DNA of 64,000 nt from Prevotella sp. (GTDB lineage Bacteria; Bacteroidota; Bacteroidia; Bacteroidales; Bacteroidaceae): positions 16,046 to 80,045 of the forward strand of contig JALEKD010000011.1 in assembly GCA_022769285.1 (NCBI GenBank), in the 5' to 3' direction. Of this stretch, positions 53,892 to 63,237 are shown piece by piece. The translations under genes were made by a program, and so were the position numbers. The notes beneath the pieces were generated by a model, which did no database searches, was not told the DNA's origin, and was given only the letters and a program-made list of their open reading frames with translations. Each line of letters starts with the position of its first letter. Position 1 is the stretch's first letter.

Positions 53892-55076
53892 ATGGTAATA
53901 CTTATAGCTCTTATATATTATTTTAGCCCACTCATGGGCACAGTGTCGTTATTCTGGATACTATACAATAGTAGGGGGAGGATTACTTGGGGGCATATCC
54001 GTACCTTGGGTATCCTTATATCTTTGTTTCTGGGCTTGATTAATACGACAAAAGAGTTAACAGGCGATTTTCTTGCTTATAAGGAAATATATGAGAGTGC
54101 TTTAGACTATTCATATATAGGTTATCTCATAGAAAATAAGAAAGAGCCGATATATTTTACATTCTCATGGCTGTTTAGTAGATTAACCCATGCTAATTGG
54201 GCTGTTTTTGTAACATTCTTTACAACTGTAAGTTATGCAGTGCTTTACGAGGCGATTATAGTTACGGCTAAAAATATAAGTGCATCTAAAAAAGATGTTG
54301 TAACGGTTATTGTGTTTACAGCTTTGTTTTTTCAGACATTTGCTATGAATGGCAATATGTTACGTCAGAGCATATCCCAGTCATTCGCCCTGTTATTCCT
54401 GGTTTTCCTTTTTTACGAGAAGAAGAAAAAATGGATGCTGGCTGTTTTGTCTGTTGGAGTACATAGCGCTTCTATCCCAGTTATAGGAATGGGTGTAATT
54501 CCTTTTATACGAGAAAGACTATCACCCAAGAGAATCTTATTATTAGGGGTAACCATTATAGTATTAGCAGTTTTGTTTATGTCTTTATCAGGCTTGTTTT
54601 CAAAGATAATATTTGTTGGCTATATTTTTATACGCCTCAATGATACAAAGCAGCTGACTGGTACAGATAGCTGGCAAACAGATGTAGGTTTGAATGCTCA
54701 GTTCTACATCCTCACTGTTCTTATTATAGTACAGGCTATATACATTTACATTAAAAAGCAACAAGATACAATTACCAAAGAATCTTTTGGAATTGTTAAT
54801 GTTGTTGTTATATTGATGGTACTTCTCTTAATATTAAATTTTGGTCAAGCATATTTCCTTTGTATGCGTTATCAGTTCTTTATTTATACGTTTCAAAGTG
54901 TTCTTTTGCTGATATTCCTTAATAAGTGTAGTTTCAAATACAAAGCAGCATGTGAAGGTGTTCTTTGTATCGCCTTGGTTCCATATTTCTGTTACTATTA
55001 TAGTTTTGGAGTATTCAAATATACGGATATTATCAATGTTATAACTTATCCGTCATTATTGTATTTTTGGAAATGA
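53892..55076 (+). CDS. EpsG-family polysaccharide polymerase (Wzy-like)
   Basis: A 394-residue membrane protein with about 10-12 helices and short loops. The features ITWGHIRTLGILISLFLGL, a central FFQTFAMNGNMLRQSISQS and the following YEKKKKWMLAVLSVGVHSAS match the EpsG/Wzy-like family; the MLRQSIS followed by a VHSAS histidine is typical. It probably joins repeat units on the outer face of the inner membrane. It overlaps the next gene by four bases (ATGA). Confidence 0.85.
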   Translation: MVILIALIYYFSPLMGTVSLFWILYNSRGRITWGHIRTLGILISLFLGLINTTKELTGDFLAYKEIYESALDYSYIGYLIENKKEPIYFTFSWLFSRLTHANWAVFVTFFTTVSYAVLYEAIIVTAKNISASKKDVVTVIVFTALFFQTFAMNGNMLRQSISQSFALLFLVFLFYEKKKKWMLAVLSVGVHSASIPVIGMGVIPFIRERLSPKRILLLGVTIIVLAVLFMSLSGLFSKIIFVGYIFIRLNDTKQLTGTDSWQTDVGLNAQFYILTVLIIVQAIYIYIKKQQDTITKESFGIVNVVVILMVLLLILNFGQAYFLCMRYQFFIYTFQSVLLLIFLNKCSFKYKAACEGVLCIALVPYFCYYYSFGVFKYTDIINVITYPSLLYFWK

Positions 55077-56185
55077 AAAAGAAGATACTTGTCTTTCACC
55101 CTGTAATAGCCCCATATCGTGTCGATTTGTTTAACGAGTTGGCAACACATTATGATGCGACTATTTGCTTGTTTTGGCGAAATCTGAAAAATCAAACATT
55201 TGATTATGCCAAGATAGAAGAATTGTTTGTTTTTACTCCACACTATATAGTAAAAGAAGAGGTTGGGATTATAAGATGGATAAAAACGTTATGGGTCCAG
55301 CTGTCTCTTTCTGCCCCAGATATAGTATTGACCAATGAGTATGGTGTACCTACGATAGTGGCATTAATCCACCGAATGATAAGAAGAAAGAGGTACAAAA
55401 TAGTAAGTATGGTAGACGATAGCTATAACATGGTAGCTAAGGGAAATCACTTTACCTGGAAGCACGAGAAGGCAATAAGCATTATAGCCCCAATGTTAGA
55501 CGGGCTGATTTGTGTAGAGCCAAAAGTGTGTCTATGGTATCAGAAGAAATATACTAAAGCAATATATTTTCCTATTATTAGGGATGATGAGTTGTATAGA
55601 GATAAACTTAGAAAATCTCTGAGTATTAGCGAGGAGTATATAAGCCGTTACCATCTTTTGAATAAAAAAGTTCTATTGTTTGTTGGGCGTTTGGTTGCAA
55701 TTAAGAATATAGACTTTATCATTCGATGTTTCAAAAAAGCTCGTATTGAAAACTTGTATTTGGTTATAGTTGGTTCTGGTCCTGAATATAATGAGTTAGT
55801 ACGAATAGCTGATAATCAAGAAAATATTATATTTACAGGACGGCTTGAAGGAGAAAGACTTTACGCATGGTATAATATAGCTAATGTGTTTACATTGCCA
55901 AGTCTACAAGAACCATTTGGCGCTGTTACGAATGAGGCTCTTGTCGCAGGATGTAAGGTGCTTATAAGCCAAGATGCAGGGAGTAATTGTCTGGTAACAG
56001 AGGGAGTAAATGGTTTTGTAATAGACCCTGTAGACGAAGAATTGTATATTAAACGACTTAGGCTAATTACAAATAATACAGAAAAAATACAGTTCCCACT
56101 TAGATTAAGAGAGTCTTTAATGCAAGAGAACTTCAAGGAATGTCTACGGCAATTAGTTGACAGCTTGGATAGAATGATATTATAA
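55073..56185 (+). CDS. GT4-family glycosyltransferase
   Basis: A 370-residue cytoplasmic enzyme. The C-terminal donor-binding half is clearly visible: KKVLLFVGRLVAIKNIDFII near 200 and the EPFGAVTNEALVAGCKVLIS segment near 282, the usual E-x7-E motif of GT4. ATG 55073 is chosen for the ATGA overlap with the wzy stop; the earlier TTG would add two residues. Donor and acceptor unknown. AT-rich codon use like its neighbours. Confidence 0.9.
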   Translation: MKKKILVFHPVIAPYRVDLFNELATHYDATICLFWRNLKNQTFDYAKIEELFVFTPHYIVKEEVGIIRWIKTLWVQLSLSAPDIVLTNEYGVPTIVALIHRMIRRKRYKIVSMVDDSYNMVAKGNHFTWKHEKAISIIAPMLDGLICVEPKVCLWYQKKYTKAIYFPIIRDDELYRDKLRKSLSISEEYISRYHLLNKKVLLFVGRLVAIKNIDFIIRCFKKARIENLYLVIVGSGPEYNELVRIADNQENIIFTGRLEGERLYAWYNIANVFTLPSLQEPFGAVTNEALVAGCKVLISQDAGSNCLVTEGVNGFVIDPVDEELYIKRLRLITNNTEKIQFPLRLRESLMQENFKECLRQLVDSLDRMIL

Positions 56186-56390
56186 ATAGAAATTATTTAG
56201 TAGTGTTATGTGGAAACTCTGGCAGGGCGCAGACGTGTGACGGTGGAAATATCTTTGGCTGGCAGGGTATCACAAAGTCTCTTCCGAAACGTATTAAATA
56301 GTGTTTTTTTGTTGGTGATGTGTTGTTTTGAGGCTTTTTCGGCTTCTCTTTCGATTTTTTGTAGTATTTTTGCTTTGCAAAGAGTGCTTT

Positions 56391-57512
56391 ATGGCTGTGG
56401 AAAGATTAAATATTCAACCAGAACTGCTTCGTTGGGTTATACAACGGGCTGGTGTTAGTGAGGAAAAAGCGATAGAGTCTTTTCCTTTGCTTAGTAGTTG
56501 GCTGGCTCTTGAGAAATTGCCAACTTTAAGTCAGTTAAAGACTTTTGCGGAGAAGTTCTATGTTCCGTTGGGGTATCTATTTATGAATAATTTGCCCATA
56601 GAGAACATTCCATTCCCCATGTTTCGAGGTGAAGCAGGCCAGCAGGAGCATTTTGATTTGAATGTGTATGACACGGTTATGAACATTCAGGCACGGCAGG
56701 AATGGCTGGAAGAATATCTGGAAGAAAACGAAATAGAAACCTGTGATTTCGTAGGCTCTGTCGATGCTCGTTCTTCAAGTATAAGTGAAGTCGTTAGTCG
56801 GCTCAGAACCATATTGAATCTTGATAGTAGATGGGCTTTTAGCTTGGCGACGCCTGATGCAGCCGTAAGTCTTCTTGGACAAAGACTGGAGGATGCTGGT
56901 GTCTTTCTTGCTTATAATGGGGTGGTTGGTAATAATACCCATAGACCTTTAAAAGTAAGTGAATGTCGAGGCTTTGCATTAGTAAATGAAAAGGCGCCAT
57001 ATATCTTTATTAATAGTGCCGACAGCAAGAGTGCGCAGCTCTTTACACTTATACATGAAGTTGCCCACCTTATGCTTGGAGTGAGTGCTGGCCATGCAGG
57101 GAGCGAGGTCTTGTACCATGAAGCTACTGAACAGTATTGTGATAGAGTGGCCGCCGAGTTCTTGGTTCCAGCATCAGTATTACGTGATATATGGGAAAAT
57201 GACACGAAATCGGCATCACGGCGCTTTAAGGTTAGCGAGTTGGTTGTTGCTCGGCGTGCTCATGATTTAGGTCTCATGTCTAATGCTGATTATAGAAGTT
57301 TCTGGTTAATGTATAGTCAGCGTCCAATGCAAGTCAAAAAGCGCTCTTCAGGGGGAAGTTTTTATTCGACAAGTGTAAAAAGAGTGGGATGTAGTTTCGC
57401 TATTCATGTAAGAAACGCAGTCAACAACAAACAACTGAGTTATACTGAGGCGTATCGTTTAACTGGATTATACGGAAAGACGTACGATAATTTTATGACC
57501 AATAATATTTAG
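56391..57512 (+). CDS. ImmA/IrrE-family metallopeptidase, probable antitoxin partner
   Basis: A 373-residue protein. The N-terminal 90 residues are helical (NIQPELLRWVIQRAGVSEE...) and likely DNA-binding or regulatory, and the zinc-protease motif HEVAH is at 222-226, in FTLIHEVAHLMLGV, with EQYCDRVAAEFLVP following. The family occurs with toxin partners, phage and integrating elements. Here it lies five bases before a PIN-domain gene, in the same orientation. ATG 56391 follows a promoter-like TATTTTTG at 56365-56372 and a CTTTGCAAAG palindrome. The two genes interrupt the glycosyltransferase series and have no obvious sugar role. Confidence 0.82.
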   Translation: MAVERLNIQPELLRWVIQRAGVSEEKAIESFPLLSSWLALEKLPTLSQLKTFAEKFYVPLGYLFMNNLPIENIPFPMFRGEAGQQEHFDLNVYDTVMNIQARQEWLEEYLEENEIETCDFVGSVDARSSSISEVVSRLRTILNLDSRWAFSLATPDAAVSLLGQRLEDAGVFLAYNGVVGNNTHRPLKVSECRGFALVNEKAPYIFINSADSKSAQLFTLIHEVAHLMLGVSAGHAGSEVLYHEATEQYCDRVAAEFLVPASVLRDIWENDTKSASRRFKVSELVVARRAHDLGLMSNADYRSFWLMYSQRPMQVKKRSSGGSFYSTSVKRVGCSFAIHVRNAVNNKQLSYTEAYRLTGLYGKTYDNFMTNNI

Positions 57513-57517
57513 CAGAC

Positions 57518-58003
57518 ATGGAGTATTTATTCGATACTAATATATTCGTAGAATCCAAGAAAAATTTGCCAATGGATGTTTGGCCTACGTTTTGGACAAA
57601 AATGGTAGAGCTCATCAACTCGGGCAACATTCATTCTATTGATAAAGTAAAGGATGAAATAGACAAAGGAGGAGACGAACTTACCGACTGGATTCATAAT
57701 AATGCACCACGCGGTTTTTTCTTGACACAGGATGTGGCCGTAATGGCTAAGTTGGCAGAAACAATTACTTGGGCTCAAAACTGTACAGTTCGTTTTTCTC
57801 AATCTGCAATATTTGATTATACCAACGTTGCAGATTCATATCTTGTTGCAACAGCAGCTGCAAGAAATATGGTTCTCGTTACATACGAGAAAAGTAACCC
57901 TCAGCGTCGAAACCGTGTTATGCTACCAGATGCGTGTTATGCTATTGGCGTACGATCTTGCGACTTGAATACTGCCCTGAGAGAACTTGGTGTACTTATA
58001 TAA
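57518..58003 (+). CDS. PIN-domain protein (DUF4411-like), probable toxin
   Basis: A 161-residue PIN-fold protein. The first metal-binding Asp is at 6 in MEYLFDTNIFVESKKNLP, a second acidic patch is in VKDEIDKGGDEL, and DSYLVATAAARNMVLVTYE supplies the last. DUF4411 proteins pair with ImmA/IrrE-type partners as toxin-antitoxin modules. Predicted activity is cleavage of RNA, not shown. It follows its partner after five bases, and no sugar-related sequence is present. Confidence 0.82.
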   Translation: MEYLFDTNIFVESKKNLPMDVWPTFWTKMVELINSGNIHSIDKVKDEIDKGGDELTDWIHNNAPRGFFLTQDVAVMAKLAETITWAQNCTVRFSQSAIFDYTNVADSYLVATAAARNMVLVTYEKSNPQRRNRVMLPDACYAIGVRSCDLNTALRELGVLI

Positions 58004-58111
58004 TATGTGATACCCTGTTACTGATGCCGATTAGTAATAGATATTATTACTTAAAAACGTAGCGGGATTTAATTTATTGAATATTTAACCAACTGATTAA
58101 ATAGAGAAAAG

Positions 58112-59212
58112 ATGAAACAGTCAGTATTGTTTATACTACATCTTCCGCCACCTATACATGGAGCAGCAATGATGGGGAAGTACATTCATGATAGCAAAAT
58201 TATTAATAAAACTTTTGATTGCCAATATATCAATATGGCTTCTGCTAAGACATTGGATGATATAGGCAAGAAAAGTATAAGAAAATATTTACAGTATCTA
58301 AACTTACTGAAAAAGGTCATTTGGCAAGTCCTTATTTTTAGGCCGCAACTTGTATATGTAACACCTACGGCATGTGGTATTGCATTTTATAAGGACTTTC
58401 TAGTTGTGGAGCTATTAAAACTATTAGGATGTAAGGTGGTAATCCATTTTCATAATAAGGGGGTTGCAACTCGGCAAAATATAAAAATAGACAATAAAAT
58501 GTACCATTGTTTTTTTAAACATGTAAAGGTAATATTATTGGCAGAAGCATTATATACAGATGTAAAAAAATATGTGAAGAGGAAAGATGTTTTCATATGT
58601 CCTAATGGTATTTCAGAAAATGGAAGAGTAGCTAAAGAAAAGCATTATAATACTATTACAAAACTTCTGTTTCTATCAAATCTTATTGAGAGTAAAGGGA
58701 TTTTCGTATTGTTAGATGCCTTGAAAATATTGAAAGAACAAGGGGGCGATTTCTCTTGTGATTTTGTTGGCGATGAAACGCAAGAAATTAATGCTTACCA
58801 CCTTCGCAAGGAAATTGATGAACGGGGATTAACGTCTCATGTTACTTATTTGGGTAAAAAAAGTGGAAAGGAAAAGGAAGAAATATACAATAAGGCTGAT
58901 ATTTTTATACTTCCTACTTTTTATTATAATGAGTGTTTTCCTTTGGTTCTATTAGAGGCAATGCAACATGCTCTTCCATGCATATCTACTAACGAAGGTG
59001 GTATTTGTGATATTATCAAAGATGGTAAGAGTGGGTTTGTTGTGGAAAAAAATAATCCTTTAGCTCTAGCAAATAAGATAAGAATCTTGCTGGAAGAGCC
59101 TTCTCTTAGAAAAAAGATGGGAGAATATGGATACTTACTATACAAAAAGAATTTCACGTTACATTCATTTGAATGTAATATGAAGACATGCTTAGAAACT
59201 ATTTTGTCATAA
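58112..59212 (+). CDS. GT4-family glycosyltransferase
   Basis: A 366-residue glycosyltransferase. The N-terminus has LFILHLPPPIHGAAMMGKYI, a common opening for this group. The C-terminal half shows ITKLLFLSNLIESKGIFVLL and the motif region ECFPLVLLEAMQHALPCIST with two conserved glutamates. It overlaps the next gene by one base (TAATG). It is the last fully AT-rich gene of the cassette and begins 108 bases after the PIN gene with no obvious promoter. Confidence 0.9.
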   Translation: MKQSVLFILHLPPPIHGAAMMGKYIHDSKIINKTFDCQYINMASAKTLDDIGKKSIRKYLQYLNLLKKVIWQVLIFRPQLVYVTPTACGIAFYKDFLVVELLKLLGCKVVIHFHNKGVATRQNIKIDNKMYHCFFKHVKVILLAEALYTDVKKYVKRKDVFICPNGISENGRVAKEKHYNTITKLLFLSNLIESKGIFVLLDALKILKEQGGDFSCDFVGDETQEINAYHLRKEIDERGLTSHVTYLGKKSGKEKEEIYNKADIFILPTFYYNECFPLVLLEAMQHALPCISTNEGGICDIIKDGKSGFVVEKNNPLALANKIRILLEEPSLRKKMGEYGYLLYKKNFTLHSFECNMKTCLETILS

Positions 59213-59961
59213 TGGAAAGATTTTTTAATATCAATTACGAATTTTCACGAGAAGAAATTTGGCGAAGAATAGATGATGAGTTGCAAAAAAACAGGGTAGG
59301 TTATATCTGTGTGGCCGACGGTGTGATACTCAACACGGTTAACCGCGATGAGGCTTATCGCCGTGTGGTCGACGGTGGCATGTTCGCCATCTGCGACAGC
59401 AGTTATGTGCCGCTCTACCTGCGTCTGCTCTATGGCCGGCGCTATAGTCAGTACTGTGGCAGCGACATCTTCCGCGACATAGTGAGCCAGCGGCGCTATC
59501 GCATGGCTTTCCTCGGTACCAACCAGGCTACCCTCGACGCTCTGCGCGAGCAACTTGGCCGACTTAATCCAGACGTTGGGCAGATGCTGTTCTATGAGTT
59601 GCCATTCTGCGCGGTCAACGATTTCGACTACCCGGCCATCGCCCGTATGCTCGCAGCCGACGGGGCTGATATAGTGTGGGTGGCCTTAGGCGCGCCCAAG
59701 CAAGAGATATTCATGTCGAAGCTCAAACCACACCTGGAGCATGGCGTGATGATAGCCGTAGGAGCCGCGTTCAAGTTTTTCAGCGGTCAGGGCGAACGGC
59801 GCGCTCCCCAGTGGATGTTGCGCCACCATCTTGAGTTTGTCTACCGCATCTTCAGCCAGCCGCGCAAGCAGCTACGGCGCTGCACTCTGATAGTGGCCAC
59901 CCTGCCATCGCTGCTCTTTCACGAGTGGTGCAGGAAAAAAGTGAAGCAGCGAGGGCAATAA
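59212..59961 (+). CDS. WecG/TagA/CpsF-family glycosyltransferase
   Basis: A 249-residue enzyme of the family that adds the second sugar (for example N-acetylmannosaminuronic acid) to the lipid-linked first sugar. Family motifs are GVILNTVNRDEAYRRVVDGG, YCGSDIFRDI near 83, and DIVWVALGAPKQEIFMSKL near 157. The start at 59212 overlaps the previous stop. The first ~25 codons are AT-rich and the remainder GC-rich, marking the cassette edge inside the gene. Confidence 0.9.
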   Translation: MERFFNINYEFSREEIWRRIDDELQKNRVGYICVADGVILNTVNRDEAYRRVVDGGMFAICDSSYVPLYLRLLYGRRYSQYCGSDIFRDIVSQRRYRMAFLGTNQATLDALREQLGRLNPDVGQMLFYELPFCAVNDFDYPAIARMLAADGADIVWVALGAPKQEIFMSKLKPHLEHGVMIAVGAAFKFFSGQGERRAPQWMLRHHLEFVYRIFSQPRKQLRRCTLIVATLPSLLFHEWCRKKVKQRGQ

Positions 59962-60012
59962 AAAGCGCCATTCAGGGTTATATCAATAGTAACATATACA
60001 GACAACTACAAG

Positions 60013-61107
60013 ATGACTATCGATATAATTCTGGATTTAGGCACTTTTCTGATAAGTGTACTCTGCGGATTTGTATTCATACCGCTTACGCTCAACTTCT
60101 GCAAGACCAAGGGGCTATACGATATTCCCAACCAGCGCAAGTTACACCATAAACTTATACCCAGGCTCGGTGGCATCACCTTTATACCCAGCATGGTGAT
60201 AGCAGCTCTCATTGCTATCTTTACGTTGGACAATGACCCCGCGCTGCAGCAACGGGTGCCGCTCAACCTATGGTCTATCCTCTTCTTCTTCAGTCTGGCC
60301 ATCATATATGTTGTCGGCATCATCGACGACCTGGTGGGCCTGGGAGCTAAGGTTAAGTTTGCCGCCCAGGTGGCCGCTGCGGTGCTGATGCCTGTAGCCG
60401 GCCTGTCGGTCAATAACCTGTATGGCTTCTGCGGCATATACGATATACCTTTATATATAGGCATACCGCTCACCGTGTTTGTCATCGTGTTTATCAGCAA
60501 TGCCATCAACCTGATAGACGGTATCGACGGCCTGGCTGCGGGGCTTTCCTTTATAGCCCTGATAGGCTTTTTCTACGGCTATGCCCATCAGGGGCTCAAC
60601 TCTTACTGCATTATCATCTCCGGACTGGCCGGAGTGCTGATACCGTATCTGTATTTTAACATATTAGGCAAGGCCGAGAAGAACCGCAAGATATTCATGG
60701 GCGACAGCGGAAGCCTCACCTTGGGCTTTATCTTGGGCTTCCTGTTTGTCAAGTTTACCATGGTCAATGGCGAGGCCATGCCCTACAATCCCCAGCGTAT
60801 GTTGTTGGCTTACTCGCTGCTCATTGTACCCGTATTCGATGTGGTGCGTGTCATCCTGCACCGCTTGCACTACCATGCGCCCCTCTTCAAGGCCGACAAG
60901 AGCCACATACACCACAAGCTGATGCGCGCTGGATGTACCATGCACCAGGCGCTGGCCGTTATCATCACCATCTCATTGGCCTACCTGGCTCTCAACTTTG
61001 CCCTCTATTCCCTGATGGGCGTCACGGCCATCATTGTGACTGACGTGGCGCTCTACACCCTCTTTAACATAGCACTTAACAGTAAGATAAAGACGGTTAA
61101 CGCATAG
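60013..61107 (+). CDS. WecA/MraY-type polyprenyl-phosphate GlcNAc-1-phosphate transferase
   Basis: A 364-residue integral membrane enzyme with about 11 helices, which transfers sugar-1-phosphate from a UDP-sugar to undecaprenyl phosphate. Visible motifs: KLHHKLIPRLGG near 43, the metal-binding IIDDLVGLGAK near 103, NLIDGIDGLAAG near 165, GDSGSLTLG near 236 and HIHHKLMRAG near 300. This is a second kind of initiating transferase in one locus, after the PglC-like enzyme at 48.4 kb. It is in GC-rich flank sequence. Confidence 0.92.
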   Translation: MTIDIILDLGTFLISVLCGFVFIPLTLNFCKTKGLYDIPNQRKLHHKLIPRLGGITFIPSMVIAALIAIFTLDNDPALQQRVPLNLWSILFFFSLAIIYVVGIIDDLVGLGAKVKFAAQVAAAVLMPVAGLSVNNLYGFCGIYDIPLYIGIPLTVFVIVFISNAINLIDGIDGLAAGLSFIALIGFFYGYAHQGLNSYCIIISGLAGVLIPYLYFNILGKAEKNRKIFMGDSGSLTLGFILGFLFVKFTMVNGEAMPYNPQRMLLAYSLLIVPVFDVVRVILHRLHYHAPLFKADKSHIHHKLMRAGCTMHQALAVIITISLAYLALNFALYSLMGVTAIIVTDVALYTLFNIALNSKIKTVNA

Positions 61108-61148
61108 GCCGACTGCCGATGACGGCGGCCTGTGCCCCCTATACATTA

Positions 61149-61179
61149 ATAAAGGCGACCCGTATAGGCCGCCTTTATC
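61149..61179. terminator. Bidirectional terminator between convergent genes
   Basis: ATAAAGGCG pairs with CGCCTTTAT, with ACC/GG paired within the stem, in both orientations, followed by CAGT on one side and by ATTAATGTAT on the other. Confidence 0.65.
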
Positions 61180-61198
61180 AGTATAGCTATGTCAGAGG

Positions 61199-61666
61199 TC
61201 AGAATTTCTTGAAATACAACCGCAGCTTATCGGTCGAAAGGATGAGGCGCGAACTGCTGAGCTGGTCCTTATGAAAATGTTCTTCCAGGCTGTTCACGCC
61301 ATAACGCCTCAAGTCCTTTACATCGGTGATGGGAATGTCGCCATCGTCATTGCCACTCTGGTGGCCACCGTTAGAGTGGGGCTGCGACAGGACAAGGCTG
61401 TCGGCAGTCTGGCGAAATCTGAAGAAATAGCCCGTGTAGGGGTCTTCGGTGTTGCGTACATGCAGCAGTTTGCCCTGTACGGCCCAGAAGTAGTACTCCT
61501 GGCTCATGTCGAGCACACCTCCTGTCTGCAGGGTGTCTACGCGCTCCAGGTGCCAGAAACCGTCCAACTTGCCGTTGCTGCTATGTTCCAGTTCGCACGA
61601 GGTGGCCAGCAGGGCAGCGCCCACTATGGCCAGCATACTATATATAATAGGTGTTCTCATTGTCAT
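61199..61666 (-). CDS. Small lipocalin-like lipoprotein (DUF5004-like)
   Basis: A 155-residue protein with a lipobox SC near residue 23 (ALLATSC). The mature part has the lipocalin-like opening KLDGFWHLERVD and beta strands throughout, ending LRLYFKKF. Members of DUF5004-like families are common Bacteroidota lipoproteins of unknown role. ATG 61666 overlaps the upstream wzi stop by four bases (ATGA), so it is translationally coupled to Wzi and likely works at the outer membrane with it. Confidence 0.75.
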   Translation of the reverse strand: MTMRTPIIYSMLAIVGAALLATSCELEHSSNGKLDGFWHLERVDTLQTGGVLDMSQEYYFWAVQGKLLHVRNTEDPYTGYFFRFRQTADSLVLSQPHSNGGHQSGNDDGDIPITDVKDLRRYGVNSLEEHFHKDQLSSSRLILSTDKLRLYFKKF

Positions 61667-63237
61667 TTCTTGTTGTTCAGTTTGAGCAGACCGCTCTTGC
61701 TGAGGGTTATCTGCAAGCCCGCGTTGTGACCTAATATGGCGCCAAAGTCCATGGCATAGGCACCGCGCAGCTGCCAGCCATGGCGCAGGTGGCAGTTGGC
61801 CTCGACCAGGAAACTCACGTTGTGGTGCTTGCTCAGATAGGGATTGTCGTAGGTGCCCAGACCGTCCTGGTAGGTGGCCAGCACCCGATAACCGATACGT
61901 GGGGTCAGACAGCCGTCCACTCCTAAGTGGAAAGCCATAAAGCGGTTGTTCTCTACATAGATGTGGCCGTTCTCGTTGTAGATAGGCGAGCGGTACAGAG
62001 GGTTGCCCATTACCTGTCCCCAGTGTTGCCATCCCAGGAAAGTGCCATGGTTGTAGTAGTCATCGTAGCCTGCTATGTGGTCAGGTATATTCATGGTGTG
62101 GTCATGGTAGATGGGGCCACTCTGATACTTGGTGTACAGATACTCCAGCACTATGTTGCGCAGCCAGTGGCCATACTTCAGGTTAAGTTCGGCCCCGAGC
62201 ATAATATCCTTCAGTTCGTACATAAAGAAACGCCAGTCTTTCTTCACCATATACTCTTGGCCCGATCCGTAGCCGTCGTAGTCGATGAACAGCATGCCCG
62301 AGTGATCCTCGAAGAAGTGGTCGGCATAGATGCCCAGTCGCCAGGTGTCGGTGTTATAGTTAGCGCGCATCACCCAGCTGCCCAGTTGGTTGCCCTCGAC
62401 GTTGGCATATTTGCCCTCGCCCACGTCACCGCCGCCTGGCAGAAAGGCGTTCCAGAAGGACCGCAGCCCCCTTTTGCTTTTTTTTATCGTCACCGAGCCG
62501 TCGCCCTGCTGCTCATAGGATGTGCCGCCAAACTGGGTAGCCATCTCGAGGCCTATTTCGAGCGACAGGGGATAGATGTCTTCGTCCTTGCCGATACGTA
62601 GGTAACCAGCCTTGCTGTGGTAGAGCATCCCGTCGGTATAGGGCTTCTGCCTGTGGGTAAAGTCGTGCTGCCAGCGCTCGTCGGTCATGGCACCATAGGC
62701 CATGTGTCCCTTTAGCTGTAGCCATCCATGGGCGAAGGGCAGCGTCCAGTACTCGGGCAGCGCCAGCCGCACCTGTGGCACGGGGCGTGCGTTGATGCCC
62801 AGCGTCTGCGAACCGCTGCTCAGCTGGTTGTTCTTCAGTTCCATGGGGTACTCCTTGCTGCCCACCGACAGCACACCGTGCAGCCAGCGCACCTCGGCAA
62901 AGGCTTGCTGTACCACTAAGGTGCTGGTATAGTGGCTCGCCACGGCCACGTCTACGCCATAGCCCACACCCCATCGGCGTGCCGAGTCGGCGCAGAGCGG
63001 ACGTATCAGGGCGGCGCGCAGGTAGCCATTGGTTTTGTCGAGCGAACTGAGTCCGTAGCGGTTGGCGTTGAGCCACAGGGGAGTCTTGCCGCGCGAGTAG
63101 CTGCCCTGAACCTCGACGGTATAGTTCACGTCGCGTGTCAGGTCGGCCTTCTCCCGTGGTGCCCCCTCCTGCCATGTGTACTGGGCCATGGCCGGCATGG
63201 GCATCAGTAGGGCCAATATCAGCTTGAATATCTTCAT
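61663..63237 (-). CDS. wzi: Wzi-type capsule assembly outer-membrane protein
   Basis: A 524-residue outer-membrane beta-barrel of the Wzi family, which attaches secreted capsule to the cell surface. A signal peptide ends at AMAQ (about residue 18). The family pattern includes TPLWLNANRYGLSS near 54, VGSKEYPMELKNNQLSSG and LALPEYWTLPFAHGWLQLKG. Strand-rich sequence continues to the end. It is transcribed toward the other locus genes and forms a unit with a small lipoprotein; its presence supports a capsule or bound exopolysaccharide as the product of the locus. Confidence 0.92.
   Translation of the reverse strand: MKIFKLILALLMPMPAMAQYTWQEGAPREKADLTRDVNYTVEVQGSYSRGKTPLWLNANRYGLSSLDKTNGYLRAALIRPLCADSARRWGVGYGVDVAVASHYTSTLVVQQAFAEVRWLHGVLSVGSKEYPMELKNNQLSSGSQTLGINARPVPQVRLALPEYWTLPFAHGWLQLKGHMAYGAMTDERWQHDFTHRQKPYTDGMLYHSKAGYLRIGKDEDIYPLSLEIGLEMATQFGGTSYEQQGDGSVTIKKSKRGLRSFWNAFLPGGGDVGEGKYANVEGNQLGSWVMRANYNTDTWRLGIYADHFFEDHSGMLFIDYDGYGSGQEYMVKKDWRFFMYELKDIMLGAELNLKYGHWLRNIVLEYLYTKYQSGPIYHDHTMNIPDHIAGYDDYYNHGTFLGWQHWGQVMGNPLYRSPIYNENGHIYVENNRFMAFHLGVDGCLTPRIGYRVLATYQDGLGTYDNPYLSKHHNVSFLVEANCHLRHGWQLRGAYAMDFGAILGHNAGLQITLSKSGLLKLNNKK

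Larger units (their letters stand above)
51497..59290. other. AT-rich cassette inside the polysaccharide locus
   Basis: Composition changes sharply after the export gene stop at 51496 and again near 59290, inside the WecG-type gene, whose first 25 or so codons are AT-rich and the rest GC-rich. All genes in this interval use A/T-ending codons such as ATA, AAA and TTA, unlike both flanks. It holds Wzz, Wzx, Wzy, two glycosyltransferases, and an ImmA/IrrE-PIN pair. Foreign origin or cassette exchange is an inference. Confidence 0.8.
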
